Shown here: positions 27,609 to 38,771 of the stretch, piece after piece
Numbering within the stretch: the stretch's first letter is position 1
Layout: each line of letters opens with the position of its first letter
NCBI RefSeq assembly: GCF_018394335.1
Contig: NZ_CP074572.1
Location: forward strand, 3,410,001 to 3,474,000
From: Shewanella dokdonensis
GTDB lineage: Bacteria > Pseudomonadota > Gammaproteobacteria > Enterobacterales > Shewanellaceae
Length of the DNA: 64,000 nt
Reading direction: 5' to 3'
Notes under the pieces: model-generated
Database searches by the model: none
What the model was told of the DNA's origin: nothing
What the model saw: only the letters and a program-made list of their open reading frames with translations
Position numbers and translations under genes: made by a program

Positions 27609-29862
27609 ATGGAAAGTCAGGTCTCTAAGCCTGGCTTCAGCATCCCATGACTTATTGATGGAAAAACGCGGCAATCGCCGGGCGTTAAAAGATCTGTTGG
27701 CCAAGATAGGCGTGACTGTCGGCGGCATCATGGTATTTGTGGCGTTGCTGTTGATATTTTTCTATCTGTTATATGTCATTAAACCGGTATTTGATGCCGC
27801 TAAGGTGACGCCTTTGCGCAGTATTCCTGTGGCAACAGACAGTAAAACGCTGATGGTTGGTGCTGATGAGCAGAACGAAATCATCTATCGGGCCAGCGAA
27901 CAAGGGCAGGTGGATTTTTACCGACTCGCCGATACCTCCAAACAGTCCATGTCATTGCCATTACCAACGGCAACTAAAGTGGTAAGCAGTGCGGCATCAA
28001 TACCGAATCAACAGCTATTTGCCTTGGGATTAGATAACGGTCAGGCGTTACTTGCTGGGGTGAATTTCAGTGTCAGTTATCCAGACAATAAACGCTTGAT
28101 CACCCCAGGATTGCGTTATCCCATGGGTGACGCTTTAGTGACAGTGGCCGAAGACGGTGCACCGTTACAGCAACTGGCATTTGCTTATAGTAGCGACAAA
28201 ATCAGCTTTGCTTATCGTGGTCGTAACCAGCAGTGGTTTCTAACGCGGCTGGATGGTGAGCAGAACATGCTGACGGAAGAAACCGAATGGCAGCATCACA
28301 GTAAACTGTTGCCAAATACTCCTGTGCAAGTGGAGCATCAACTGCTCACACCGGATCAACGTCAATTGATGTTGCAGTCGGGTAACAAGGTTTTTATCTA
28401 TAACATCAGTGATGTAGATGACATCAGTTTGTTGCAAGTGTTGGATCTGGAACGTGCTAAAGCAAAAGTTAGCAATATCAGTTTGTTGGCCGGAGCCAGT
28501 TCGTTACTCGTCAGTTATAACAGCGGTGTGGTCGCGCAGTATTTTCAGGTGGCGGGTGAACATGGCCGCTTGTATCAGTACATTCGTGAATTTAAAGGTT
28601 TGGGCAATATAGAAGCGCTGGCCAGTGAATATTACCGTAAGAGTTTTGCCACTGTCAGTGACGATGGTCGTTTAGAGCTGTTATATACCACCAGTGAACG
28701 AGAACTGTTCTCTAAGACGTTTGATTTGGCCAAACCTGTCGCTATGGGTTTCAGTCCGCGCGCCAATGCGCTGGTGGTGCAGGCCGATGGCAAATTACAA
28801 CTGTTGACTGTGAGTAATGCCCATCCAGAAGTGTCTTGGAGTGCACTGTGGAGCAAGGTTTGGTATGAGGGTTATCCAGAGCCACAATATGTCTGGCAAT
28901 CGACTTCAGGTTCGGATGATTTTGAAGCCAAACTCAGTTTGATGCCACTGGCATTCGGCACTATTAAAGCGGCATTTTATGCCATGATTTTTGCGGTACC
29001 CTTGGCGATTGCGGGAGCGATTTACACCGCCTATTTTATGTCGGCAAAGGTACGCTCATTAGTAAAGCCAACCATCGAGATTATGGAAGCGCTACCCACA
29101 GTGATCCTCGGGTTTCTCGCTGGCCTATGGTTGGCGCCTTTGATAGAAGATCATCTGCCGGGGTTACTGCTATTGCTGATCTTGCTGCCGGTGACCATAT
29201 TGCTCACGGCCTTTGCTTGGTCGAAACTTCCGGTGCGGCTCAAACTGCTATTGCCTGAAACCTATCAGGAGTTATTGCTGATCCCGGTGATTTGCTTCTT
29301 CGGGTGGCTGTCATTTGCCATCAGCCCCTCTATCGAATTGTGGCTGTTTCACGGCGACACCCGTCAGTTCATTACCAATACGCTGGGAATGAGTTTTGAC
29401 CAGCGTAATGCCTTGGTTGTTGGTATCGCGATGGGATTTGCGGTAATCCCCACCATCTTTTCAATTGCCGAAGATGCGATTTTCTCGGTGCCTCGTCATC
29501 TCTCTAATGGCAGTTTAGCCTTAGGTGCCACCCGTTGGCAGACGCTTACCCGCGTGGTGCTGTTGACTGCCAGCCCCGGTATCTTTTCTGCCGTGATGAT
29601 GGGGCTTGGGCGTGCAGTAGGCGAAACCATGATAGTACTAATGGCAACAGGCAATACGGCAATTATGGATTGGAGTATTTTCCAGGGCATGCGCACGCTT
29701 GCAGCCAATATTGCCGTGGAAATGCCAGAATCAGCCATAGGTAGTTCACATTATCGGGTGTTGTTTTTGGCTGCCTTTGTGTTGTTTATTTTCACCTTCT
29801 TTTTCAACACGATTGCCGAAGTGGTGCGCCAACGGCTACGTGAACGATACAGCTCGCTGTAA
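27609..29862 (+). CDS. pstC: phosphate ABC transporter permease PstC, large form
   Basis: Inner-membrane permease of the high-affinity phosphate importer. The product is about 735-750 residues, more than twice E. coli PstC (319). After an N-terminal membrane helix (about 15-45) there is a large region, probably periplasmic and beta-rich, then the permease domain with AIAGAIYTAYFMSAKVRSL, the EAA-like loop SLALGATRWQTLTRVVL and GLGRAVGETMIVL. ATG 27609 follows AGAGG, but that frame meets a stop at 27648. The main frame is open from a TTG at 27655 without a ribosome binding site, so I suspect an indel near 27644-27648. Long PstC forms occur in Shewanella and Vibrio. Confidence 0.88.
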
Positions 29863-29907
29863 GGGTATTGAGCAGATGACGCGTTTATATAAGCAAGGGG
29901 CGGTTTG

Positions 29908-31561
29908 ATGGGAAAATGGTTTAAATCCGGCGCACCTTGATTTGGATGACTGGCGGCGCCGTTAGCATCAGCCTGATTGCGGTGTTGGGCTTGCTGTTGT
30001 TAATCGCCTGGCGTGGACTCAGCTATTTTTGGCCTGCGACCATTTATCAGTGGCAGATGCAGGATGAAAATGGCAAGCCTTACACGCTGATTGGGGAAAT
30101 TCACGACCGCGAACAGGTGCCTACGGAACGCTTAGTCGCTGCGGGTCACCATTTTGCACATAATCCTGGTGAGTTTGTGAATCGTTATCTGGTGAAAACC
30201 GGTAACCGTGAATTTGTCAGTTTGGATTTTCGCTGGATCCTGCAAACGGATATTCAAAGCCGTGCTACGCCAGCCGGGTTAGCAATGCTCGAGCGCAGCA
30301 AAAACGGTAATTTTTATGGCTACCCGGTCGCCATTATTGAGGCCGGAAAACGCCTGCCCGCGCAGGAGGATATCAGCGCAACACTGCGGCAGTATATCCA
30401 GCGAGCCGTCACCCTTAATCAGCAGGCTGATACCTTGCAGAAACAGGACATAGGCTCGGTTAATTATGATCTGGAGCGGTTACGCCTCAAAGGCCGTAAG
30501 TATGAACTGGATAATGCCTTGACCGCAGCGCGTCAGGCGGAACTGACACAGCAGCGTCAGCAGTTACAGCAACAATATCAAGTGCTGGAAAAACAGCTAT
30601 TTTCATTGCGGGAACAGGCGGGACGCGATGCGGTAATCGTCAAAGATATGCGTGGTCAGGAAGTGACTTTGCCATTGGATACCGTGCTGGATGTCAGCTA
30701 TGTTAACCGCATGGGCTTTTGGCAGAAATTAACAACCTGGTGCGTTCGTGTCGGCCATTTTGTCAGTGAAGATCCCCGCGAAGCCAATACCGAAGGTGGT
30801 GTGTTCCCGGCCATATTTGGCACTGTATTTATGGTGTTATTGATGGCGATTATTGTGACCCCGTTTGGGGTGATTGCAGCCATCTATCTGCACGAATACG
30901 CCCGCAAAGGGGCGCTAACTAAGATTATCCGCATTGCCGTCATTAACCTCGCCGGGGTTCCCTCAATTGTATATGGGGTCTTCGGTCTGGGCTTTTTGTC
31001 TACATGGTGGGCGGCTCTATCGATAAATTGTTTTACCCAGAAGCGCTGCCATCGCCGACATTTGGCTCGCCAGGGGTGATCTGGTCGGCCTTGACCTTAG
31101 CTATTCTGACCTTACCCGTGGTGATAGTTTCCACCGAGGAAGGCTTGTCACGTATTCCCAGCGCTATCCGCCAAGGCAGTTTGGCATTGGGTGCCACCAA
31201 GGCTGAAACCCTGTGGCGAATTGTGATCCCGATGGCGAGCCCTGCCATTATGACAGGTTTGATTTTAGCCGTGGCGCGAGCAGCGGGTGAAGTGGCTCCG
31301 CTAATGTTGGTGGGCGTGGTGAAATTAGCACCTAACCTGCCAGTGGACATGAATTTTCCCTTTGTGCATCTGGAACGTAAGTTTATGCATCTGGGGTTCC
31401 ATATTTATGATGTGGGCTTCCAAAGCCCAAATGTAGAGGCCGCACGGCCATTGGTATACGCCACTTCGTTCCTGCTGGTAACTGTGATTGTGGCGCTTAA
31501 CCTGACGGCTATCAGCGTGCGTAACCATCTGCGTGAAAAATATCGTTCGCTGGAAAACTGA
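29908..31561 (+). CDS. pstA: phosphate ABC transporter permease PstA, two frame breaks
   Basis: Second permease of the Pst importer, about 551 residues with a large insert between the first membrane helix and the permease domain (E. coli PstA is 296). A coiled-coil-like Gln-rich stretch (AELTQQRQQLQQQYQVLEKQ) lies in the insert. The permease part has VFPAIFGTVFMVLLMAIIVT, SLALGATKAETLWRIVIP and AVARAAGEVAPLML. One G missing near 29939 joins MGKWFKSGAP to WIWMTGGAVS, and one T missing in 30993-30997 joins GLGF to FVYMVGGSID. ATG 29908 has AAGGGG at good spacing. Follows pstC by 45 bases. Confidence 0.9.
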
Positions 31562-31597
31562 TAACCGCCAGTGCAAGAGACAGGACAGAAACAACCT

Positions 31598-32418
31598 ATG
31601 ATTTCGATAGATGCCTCATTAACGACCGCTGCTGCCAAGGTCGATTTAAAGAATCTGCCATCGGAGCAGACAGCACTGGAGATCCGCGATCTGAATCTAC
31701 ATTACGGTGATAAACAGGCGCTGTTTGATGTGTCGATGAAGATCCCCAAGAAAAAGTCACGGCTTTTATCGGCCCTAGCGGCTGTGGTAAATCTACGCTG
31801 CTACGCTGTATCAACCGTATGAATGATCTGGTGGACAACTGCCGTATTGACGGCGAAATTCTGCTTAATAGTCACAATATCTACGATAAAAAAGTGGATG
31901 TGGCCAAACTGCGCCGCAATGTGGGCATGGTGTTTCAACGCCCTAATCCGTTTCCCAAATCGATTTACGAAAACGTCGTTTATGGTTTGAGATTACAGGG
32001 CATCAATAATCGGCGTGAGTTGGATGAAGCCTGTGAGCGTTCACTGCGCGGTGCCGCCATTTGGGATGAAGTGAAAGACCGTTTACACGATAACGCGTTT
32101 GGTTTGTCAGGCGGTCAGCAGCAACGTTTGGTGATTGCCCGTGCCATTGCTATTGAGCCCGAAGTGTTGCTGTTGGATGAACCCACATCAGCTTTGGACC
32201 CCATTTCGACACTGACAATTGAAGAGCTGATCACCGAACTGAAAACTCGCTTTACCGTGGTGATTGTGACGCACAACATGCAGCAGGCCGCGCGGGTGTC
32301 AGATCAGACGGCTTTCATGTATATGGGGGAATTGGTGGAGTATGCCGATACCAACACCATATTTACCACGCCGCGACAGAGCAAAACCGAAGACTATATT
32401 ACCGGGCGTTATGGCTAA
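31598..32418 (+). CDS. pstB: phosphate ABC transporter ATPase PstB, frame break
   Basis: Cytoplasmic ATPase of the Pst system, about 273 residues. Once joined it has [20 protein letters not shown] (Walker A), the PstB-specific [31 protein letters not shown] (signature) and [13 protein letters not shown] (Walker B). The break falls in the A-run 31751-31755: a sixth A gives [16 protein letters not shown] 31598 gives MISIDAS; GTG 31571 in the same frame is an alternative. It follows pstA closely and precedes phoU. Confidence 0.93.
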
Positions 32419-32445
32419 CGCCCTCACTGAACCAAGGCAGAATTT

Positions 32446-33147
32446 ATGGAAAATAAAAATCTTAACAAGCATATTTCCGGTCAGTTCAGTGCCGAACTGG
32501 AAGATATTCGTAATAAAGTCCTCGCCATGGGCGGCTTGGTCGAACGTCAGCTAGAACTGGCGCTCGATGCGCTGGGGGCGCTGGACATTGAACTGGCACA
32601 ACAGGTGATTGATGGTGACCATCGTGTCAACGGCATGGAAGTGGACATAGATGAAGAATGCACCCGCATTATTGCCAAACGCCAACCCGCAGCCAGCGAT
32701 CTGCGTTTGGTCATTGCGATTTCCAAAACGATTGCCGATCTGGAACGCATCGGCGATGCCTGTGTGCGCATTGCCAAAGCCGCTTTGGAAAAACGCAATA
32801 ATAATCAGCAACCTTTGCTAGTGAGTATCGAAAGCATGGGGCGTCATGCCACTCGCTTACTGCATTCAACGTTGGACTCATTAGCACGGATGGATGCGGA
32901 ATCGGCAATCGAGTTACATAAAGAAGACGCCAAACTGGATAAAGAATATGAAGGGATCATTCGCCAGTTGATGACTTACATGATGGAAGACCCTCGTTCC
33001 ATCCCGGGTATTCTCGATGTGCTATGGGCGGCACGGGCGGTTGAGCGGGTAGGGGATCGCTGTAAGAACATCTGTGAATACGTGATTTATTATGTAAAAG
33101 GCCGGGATGTTCGCCATGTCTCTTATGAAGAGATGGAAAAGGATTGA
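32446..33147 (+). CDS. phoU: phosphate signalling protein PhoU
   Basis: Negative regulator that links Pst transport to PhoR. The 233-residue all-helical protein has two PhoU domains: [20 protein letters not shown] at the start, and the metal-binding-type segment [17 protein letters not shown] repeated as [20 protein letters not shown] in the second half. Located at the end of pstCAB-phoU as usual. No pstS or phoBR lies in this window. Intact. Confidence 0.95.
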   Translation: MENKNLNKHISGQFSAELEDIRNKVLAMGGLVERQLELALDALGALDIELAQQVIDGDHRVNGMEVDIDEECTRIIAKRQPAASDLRLVIAISKTIADLERIGDACVRIAKAALEKRNNNQQPLLVSIESMGRHATRLLHSTLDSLARMDAESAIELHKEDAKLDKEYEGIIRQLMTYMMEDPRSIPGILDVLWAARAVERVGDRCKNICEYVIYYVKGRDVRHVSYEEMEKD

Positions 33148-33165
33148 TGGCGAACTGTGCTGCTA

Positions 33166-33191
33166 AACGCCAGCAATTGCTGGCGTTTTTT
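33166..33191 (+). terminator. phoU terminator
   Basis: AACGCCAGCAATTGCTGGCGTT is a perfect palindrome followed by six T in total, 18 bases after the phoU stop. Confidence 0.88.
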
Positions 33192-33347
33192 GTGGCTGAA
33201 GCCAATTTTACGGCAAATACCAGCGGGTATTCAGCATGATGCTGCTGAAATCGCTGACAGGTAAGCTGTTGCCATAGAGGTTGATATGATGACAGTGCTA
33301 AGATAAGCGCCGCAGCGTCATGTCGGCGGTGTTGATGTGAGGAAAAC

Positions 33348-33962
33348 ATGAAACAAACCCTGATCCGCGGTCTGCTGAATCTGTTGCCTATGGCACTTAG
33401 CTTGTGGTTGTTCTGGTCGTTATTTGCCTCATTGGATGAACTTGGAAAACTGCTGCTGACGTTAGTGCATGCTCCGTCCCCGTTCCCCGGCGCTGGTTTT
33501 TTGTTGGTGGTGGCTTTGGTGTTTATCGCTGGCTTGTTGTTTTCGGTCAGCCCGGTGGTGTGGTTGTGGAGCTGGGTTGAACGGCAACTCATGCGTTTCC
33601 CGTTGTTTAAGTCAGTTTATGGCAGTATTCGTGATATCGCCTCGTTAATGAATCGCGACCCCTCTAAGCCAAAATCACAACAAACCGTGTTAGTTCGTCA
33701 GGCCAATGGGGGGTATGTTGTGGGGTTTATCATGACAGATACGCCTCCACAACCTTTGGTGGACGCTTTACCTGATGGTGACTGGGTGCCAGTGCTGTTT
33801 CAGTTGTCTTACCAGATGGCTGGGGTCACCAGTCTGGTGAAACGGGAAGATCTCATCAAAGTCGACTGGTCATTTGAAGAAGCCATGCGTTTTAACTTAA
33901 CGGCTGGGATCTCACAATCACCAGCAACAGAGCATGAACATCACAATAATCCCATCGATTAA
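33348..33962 (+). CDS. DUF502 family membrane protein
   Basis: A 204-residue protein of the DUF502 family, function unknown. Two N-terminal membrane helices are clear (LLNLLPMALSLWLFWSLFAS and FLLVVALVFIAGLLFSVSP). They are followed by RFPLFKSVYGSIRDIASLM and a soluble domain with PDGDWVPVLFQLSYQM, typical of the family. GAGGAAAAC precedes the ATG. It stands alone between the phoU terminator and the BCCT gene. Intact. Confidence 0.85.
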   Translation: MKQTLIRGLLNLLPMALSLWLFWSLFASLDELGKLLLTLVHAPSPFPGAGFLLVVALVFIAGLLFSVSPVVWLWSWVERQLMRFPLFKSVYGSIRDIASLMNRDPSKPKSQQTVLVRQANGGYVVGFIMTDTPPQPLVDALPDGDWVPVLFQLSYQMAGVTSLVKREDLIKVDWSFEEAMRFNLTAGISQSPATEHEHHNNPID

Positions 33963-34276
33963 CCGTACAAAAGCCCTTTACGCTCCCCAATCGTGCTTGT
34001 TTTGTGTATAATCAACGCGAATTGTTGCCAAAACAGTAGTAATCTCAGTGGGTTTACCGGTCTCTTTGCCCCGGTATCCGTTATTGCCGCCCCATGAGCC
34101 GGCGGGAATGTTGCTCCATTATCAAAGGTCTCTTTGGCCTTGCCGCGGAGTAACAATGTTGCTGAATTACCTTTGCTGTCGCCCATTGGCAATGTTTTGG
34201 CTGCTGCACAGCCTACAAGCACAAAATCTGATAAAGGGTTGATCAAGCAGCAGCCTGTCATCTGATGGGAGCGTTT
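33963..34276. other. 314-base gap before the BCCT gene
   Basis: A strong TATAAT lies at 34007-34012 without a clear -35, so transcription may start near 34020 and leave a leader of about 250 bases. The leader contains short inverted repeats such as ACCGGTCTCTTTGCCCCGGT (34058-34077). Open frames exist on both strands (64 codons plus, about 100 codons minus) but lack ribosome binding sites. I cannot assign an RNA family. Confidence 0.4.
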
Positions 34277-36240
34277 ATGTCTAAAAAATCGAGTATCAAT
34301 CCACCGGTGTTTTTTTCATCAGTGATCTGTCTGGTGGCACTGGTTGTTATTGCCGCCGTATGGCCGCAACAGTCACAAGCATTGTTCAATAGCGTACAGA
34401 CCTGGTTGCAGCTAAAAGCGGGTTGGCTTTATGTGTTGGCCGTGGCTATTTTTTTGGTGTTTGTGGTGTTTATCATGCTTAGTCGCTACGGCGATATTAA
34501 GCTGGGGCCAGATCATTCAGAACCCGATTTCAGTTATAAGACCTGGGTTGCCATGCTGTTTTCCGCCGGCATGGGAATAGGGTTGATGTTTTTTGGTATT
34601 GGTGAACCTGTGATGCACTTTCTAGCACCACCTGATGCTGATCCACAAACCATGGCTGCGGCCAAAGACGCGCTGAAAATTACCTTTTTCACTGGGGCTT
34701 ACATGCTTGGGCCATATACGCCATTGTGGCGTTGAGTCTGGCTTATTTTAGCTATCGGCATAATTTGCCTTTATTACCGCGCAGTGCGTTATACCCGCTA
34801 ATTGGTAATCGCATCTATGGCCCTATTGGGCATTGTGTCGACACTTTAGCGGTTCTTGGCACTGTGCTGGGGGTGGCAACGTCGCTGGGCTTTGGTGTGG
34901 CACAGGTTAATTCTGGTTTACATTTCTTGTTAGGCGACAGTTTTCCAATCTCCGCCGCAGTGCAGGTGGGGCTTATCTGTGTGATCACCCTGATGGCCAC
35001 GGCATCGGTGGTTTCTGGCGTCAATAAAGGCATCAAAATACTTAGCGAACTCAATATGGGGTTAGCTTTCTTGTTGATGATGTTTGTGCTGTTAGTGGGG
35101 CCAACCGCAGATTTATTACAGCATTTTGTCCAGAATACTGGGGCTTATCTGAGTGATATTGTTAATAAAACCTTCAATTTGTACGCTTATCAGCAGAAAA
35201 ATGATTGGCTAGGTGGCTGGACACTGTTTTATTGGGGCTGGTGGATCTCATGGTCACCTTTTGTGGGAACCTTTATCGCCCGAGTTTCCCGTGGTCGTAC
35301 TATCCGTGAATTCTTGGTGGGGGTGATGTTTGTGCCAACCGGCTTTACCTTTCTGTGGATGACCGTTTTTGGTAATTCGGCCATTGATGCCATCATGAAT
35401 CATGGTGCGCAGTATCTGGCTGATGCCGTATCTTCAGATGTATCTGTGGCCTTGTTTACCTTTTTTCAGCACTTGCCGTGGTCTGGTGTTCTCAATATCT
35501 TGGGTGTGTGTCTGGTAGTGACCTTTTTTGTGACTTCATCGGACTCTGGCTCGTTAGTGGTCGATAATCTTACCTCGGGCGGAGATGAAAATGCGCCCGT
35601 ATGGCAACGGATTTTCTGGGCATTGCTAGAAGGCGTGGTGGCCTCGGTTTTATTGTTGGCAGGTGGCCTAAAAGCGTTGCAGACGGCATCCATTGCCAGT
35701 GCCATGCCGTTTCTGGTGGTAATGCTGCTGATGTGTATCGGATTGTTTAAAGCACTTAAAGATGATCGGCTGAAACTGATGAGTGTGCGCTTACACAATA
35801 CGAGTGTGCAGTATTCACAGACCAGTGTTTCCTGGCAAAAACATCTGGAGGTATTGGTCTCTCTTCCTTCCTATAAGGAAGCCAGACAGTATCTGGATGA
35901 GATTGCTGAGCCAGCGCTGGCGAATGTCGAGCGCGAATTTATCCAGCGAGGTATTGAGGTTGAGTTACAGCATGAGCAGGATCGCGTAAGACTGGTGATT
36001 GATGACTCAGAGCTGCAAACCTTTGTATACGCCCTGCGGATCCGCAGTTTTATCCTGCCAGGATTGCCTGAAACCGAGGATAGACACTATTATCGCGTCG
36101 AAGTATTTCTTGAACATGGCGGTCAGTATTATGATGTCATGGGATATACGCCTGAGCAGTTACAGGCTGATGTGGTAACCCAATATGAGAAATACCTGCA
36201 TTATCTGCATCTTTCTAATGCAGAATATGTCAGTAACTAA
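34277..36240 (+). CDS. BCCT family (betaine/choline/carnitine) transporter, frame break
   Basis: Sodium- or proton-coupled osmolyte transporter of about 654 residues, close to BetT in size. Twelve membrane helices are expected. The BCCT signature GWTLFYWGWWISWSPFVG and the following TFIARVSRGRTIREFLVG are clear, as is FSAGMGIGLMFFGIGEP. A cytoplasmic C-terminal domain of about 150 residues (from KDDRLKLMSVRL on) suggests osmosensing as in BetT. The frame breaks near 34690: one more C restores TFFHWGLHAWAIYAIVALSL. ATG 34277 follows GGGAG. Choline is the likeliest substrate, but no bet genes are adjacent. Confidence 0.9.
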
Positions 36241-36272
36241 GGTGGCAATGTCGGTAGACGCAGGAATATGGC

Positions 36273-36638
36273 ATGACAGCACAGAGCAAATTAGACCGGG
36301 TACTGGCAGAAGCCAGAGAATACCGGGCTAACCGGGAGAAGGGCTACAGAGAACAGGCGTTAAAACTGTATCCTTGGGTTTGTGGTCGCTGTGCCCGCGA
36401 ATTTACGCATAAAAACTTGAGTGAACTTACGGTGCATCATCGTGATCACAATCATGATAATAACCCGGCGGATGGCTCTAATTGGGAACTGTTGTGTCTG
36501 TATTGTCACGACAATGAACATGCCCGCTTTGAGGAGTTAGTATCATATGGCGATACTTCTGACTCCAAGCAGGCACCTGCCACCTTTAATCCATTTGCCG
36601 ATCTCAAGGCAATGATGGCCAAAAAAGGTCAGAAATGA
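36273..36638 (+). CDS. yajD: YajD family HNH nuclease-like protein
   Basis: A 121-residue protein very close to E. coli YajD. It has the HNH/zinc arrangement WVCGRCAREF, LTVHHRDHNHDNNP, GSNWELLCLYCHDNEH and the conserved C-terminus FNPFADLKAMMAKK. HNH proteins of this class bind zinc and may cut DNA; the cellular role of YajD is not known. It follows the BCCT stop by 32 bases. Intact. Confidence 0.92.
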   Translation: MTAQSKLDRVLAEAREYRANREKGYREQALKLYPWVCGRCAREFTHKNLSELTVHHRDHNHDNNPADGSNWELLCLYCHDNEHARFEELVSYGDTSDSKQAPATFNPFADLKAMMAKKGQK

Positions 36639-36640
36639 CA

Positions 36641-36669
36641 AAAACGCACCTTCTTTCAGGTGCGTTTTT
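36641..36669 (+). terminator. terminator after yajD
   Basis: AAAACGCACCT (36641-36651) pairs with AGGTGCGTTTT (36658-36668) around TCTTTC, with a further T. It begins 2 bases after the stop codon. Confidence 0.88.
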
Positions 36670-36856
36670 CTGTGTGCTTGGCTTATGTCTGACATGACAA
36701 GTGACAAATGCTGTAATAAGCACTTTTTGGCATAAAAAACACTCAGGGCTTTTGTAACAAAGTCTGTTTTGCTGATGTACAGCATTGGTTTACATCGGCG
36801 CTCGACTTATACTCTTGGCCTTAAACATTACTACAACAATGATGGAAGCAAGCAAT

Positions 36857-38413
36857 ATGACTCTTGGCTCAGCTAAGGTAGGCAAGACACACTCGTTTAT
36901 GACTGTGTCCCTTATTGAACTATGGGAACGCTTTGGTTATTACGGCATGCAGGCGCTGATTGTGTACTTTATGGTACAGCGCTTGGGCTTTGATGACAGC
37001 CGTGCCAATTTGGTATGGAGTGCCTGTGCGGCATTGATTTACGTTTCTCCTGCTATTGGTGGATGGGTCGGGGATAAAATCCTCGGTACCAAACGGACGA
37101 TGTTACTGGGTGCCGGCGTGTTGTCGGTCGGTTATGCCCTGATGACAGTGCCAACTGAGAACACCTGGTTCTTGTTTGGTGCCCTTGGCGTTATTGTGGT
37201 CGGTAACGGCCTGTTTAAACCGAATGCGGGTAACTTAGTCCGCAAAATCTATGAAGGCGATGATTCTAAAATCGATTCCGCTTTCACCATCTATTACATG
37301 GCGGTTAACGTCGGTTCCACCTTCTCCATGCTGTTGACTCCATGGATTAAAGATTACGTTAATGCGACCTATGGCAATGAATTTGGCTGGCATGCAGCGT
37401 TCGCAGTTTGCTGTGTGGGCTTGCTGGTCGGCTTAGGTAACTACGCCATTATGCGTAAGACCGTTAGTGAATACGGTTCAGAGCCAGATTCTCGGCCGGT
37501 TGATAAAGTCAAACTGGCTATCGTACTGGCAGTTGCGGCAGCTTCTGTGGTGTTGTCTGCGGTAATCCTAGAATATCAAACAGTTGCCCGTATTTTTGTG
37601 TATGCGGCAGGTGTCGTGTTGCTGGCTATCTTCATCCATCTTATCCGCAGTAGCGAAGTCAGTGAACGCGCCGGTTTGATTGCCGCACTGGTACTGATTG
37701 TGCAGACAGTCTTTTTCTTTGTGTTCTATCAGCAAATGTCCACTTCGCTGGCGCTGTTTGCGCTGCGTAATGTTGACTGGGAATTTAGCGTATTTGGTGC
37801 CCATCTTTGGACATGGTCACCTGCGCAATTCCAAGCACTGAACCCCATCTGGATTATGGTGCTGAGCCCAGTGTTAGCGTGGACCTACTCATGGGCCGGG
37901 CGTAACAACAAAGATTTCTCTATTGCCGGTAAATTCGCCCTTGGTTTTGCCGTTGTGGCCATTGGCTTCTTTATCTACGGTTTTGCCGGGCAGTTTGCTG
38001 TGGATGGTAAAACCTCATCTTGGATTATGATTTGGGGCTATGGTTCTTATTCCCTTGGCGAGCTGTTGGTGAGTGGCTTGGGGTTGGCGATGATAGCTCG
38101 TTATGTGCCAGCGCGCATGGGCGGCTTTATGATGGGCGCTTACTTTGTGGCATCAGGTATTTCTCAGTATCTGGGTGGCGTGGTGGCAAACTTTGCCAGT
38201 GTGCCTGAGGATATTAAAGACCCACTGCAAACATTGCCAATTTATACCAGCCTGTTTAACAAGTTGGGGATTGCTGCAGTTATTTGTACGCTGATAGCAC
38301 TTGCTGTGTTGCCATTAATGCGCCGCCTAACGGAAACACATCACGCTCATAATGGTAATGGGCATGATGATAGTGCGGCAGCGGCGTTATCAGATGTGAA
38401 AACCGAACAGTAA
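36857..38413 (+). CDS. POT/PTR2 family proton-dependent peptide transporter
   Basis: Di-/tripeptide:H+ symporter of the inner membrane, 518 residues. The PTR2 signature ELWERFGYYGMQALIVYFM (the ExxERFxYYG motif) is in helix 1, and FKPNAGNLVRKIYE and FTIYYMAVNVGS follow. The tail is His/Asp-rich (THHAHNGNGHDD). ATG 36857 has GGAAG 8 bases upstream; earlier in-frame ATGs at 36839 and 36842 are possible. It stands alone between two terminators. Intact. Confidence 0.93.
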   Translation: MTLGSAKVGKTHSFMTVSLIELWERFGYYGMQALIVYFMVQRLGFDDSRANLVWSACAALIYVSPAIGGWVGDKILGTKRTMLLGAGVLSVGYALMTVPTENTWFLFGALGVIVVGNGLFKPNAGNLVRKIYEGDDSKIDSAFTIYYMAVNVGSTFSMLLTPWIKDYVNATYGNEFGWHAAFAVCCVGLLVGLGNYAIMRKTVSEYGSEPDSRPVDKVKLAIVLAVAAASVVLSAVILEYQTVARIFVYAAGVVLLAIFIHLIRSSEVSERAGLIAALVLIVQTVFFFVFYQQMSTSLALFALRNVDWEFSVFGAHLWTWSPAQFQALNPIWIMVLSPVLAWTYSWAGRNNKDFSIAGKFALGFAVVAIGFFIYGFAGQFAVDGKTSSWIMIWGYGSYSLGELLVSGLGLAMIARYVPARMGGFMMGAYFVASGISQYLGGVVANFASVPEDIKDPLQTLPIYTSLFNKLGIAAVICTLIALAVLPLMRRLTETHHAHNGNGHDDSAAAALSDVKTEQ

Positions 38414-38771
38414 ATAGCCGTCACTTTTCGAGAAAACCGGGAGCAGCGTCTCCCGGTTTTTACTTAACGATCTTTTTTAGGTTAGATTTGTTCCGTCATT
38501 TAATGATAATTTTCACTCGAGTCTTGACGACGATTGGTTTATCAGAGACTTAAGTAACAGTGTATGGTTTGTGTGCAATGCTTGTTTATTTCACAAAACT
38601 TAAAAGTTGGTCTAATTAGCTTTAATCTGCTATCGTCTTTATTTCGTCATTCTGCTGTTAATGAACTATGGTGGTATTTTATTAATTTGGGTATTTTTAG
38701 AGTCCAAATAGTTGAGCTGCCAGTTTAACCATGAGTGGTGTGCTTATTATCTAAATTTGGGGAAATGTAAT
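38414..38771. other. AT-rich intergenic region at the left edge of the island
   Basis: After the peptide transporter terminator the sequence turns AT-rich and stays so to 40920. No gene is seen; a short frame from ATG 38731 stops after seven codons. No direct repeats or tRNA are visible at this edge to mark an integration site. Confidence 0.5.
38433..38461 (+). terminator. terminator of the peptide transporter gene
   Basis: AAAACCGGGAG (38433-38443) pairs with CTCCCGGTTTT (38450-38460) around CAGCGT, with a T following. Confidence 0.88.

Noticed and set aside
33959..34261. A minus-strand frame of about 100 codons with a vaguely lipoprotein-like start
   Set aside because: No ribosome binding site, no recognisable family, and it fills the leader region of the BCCT gene; left as unexplained intergenic DNA.
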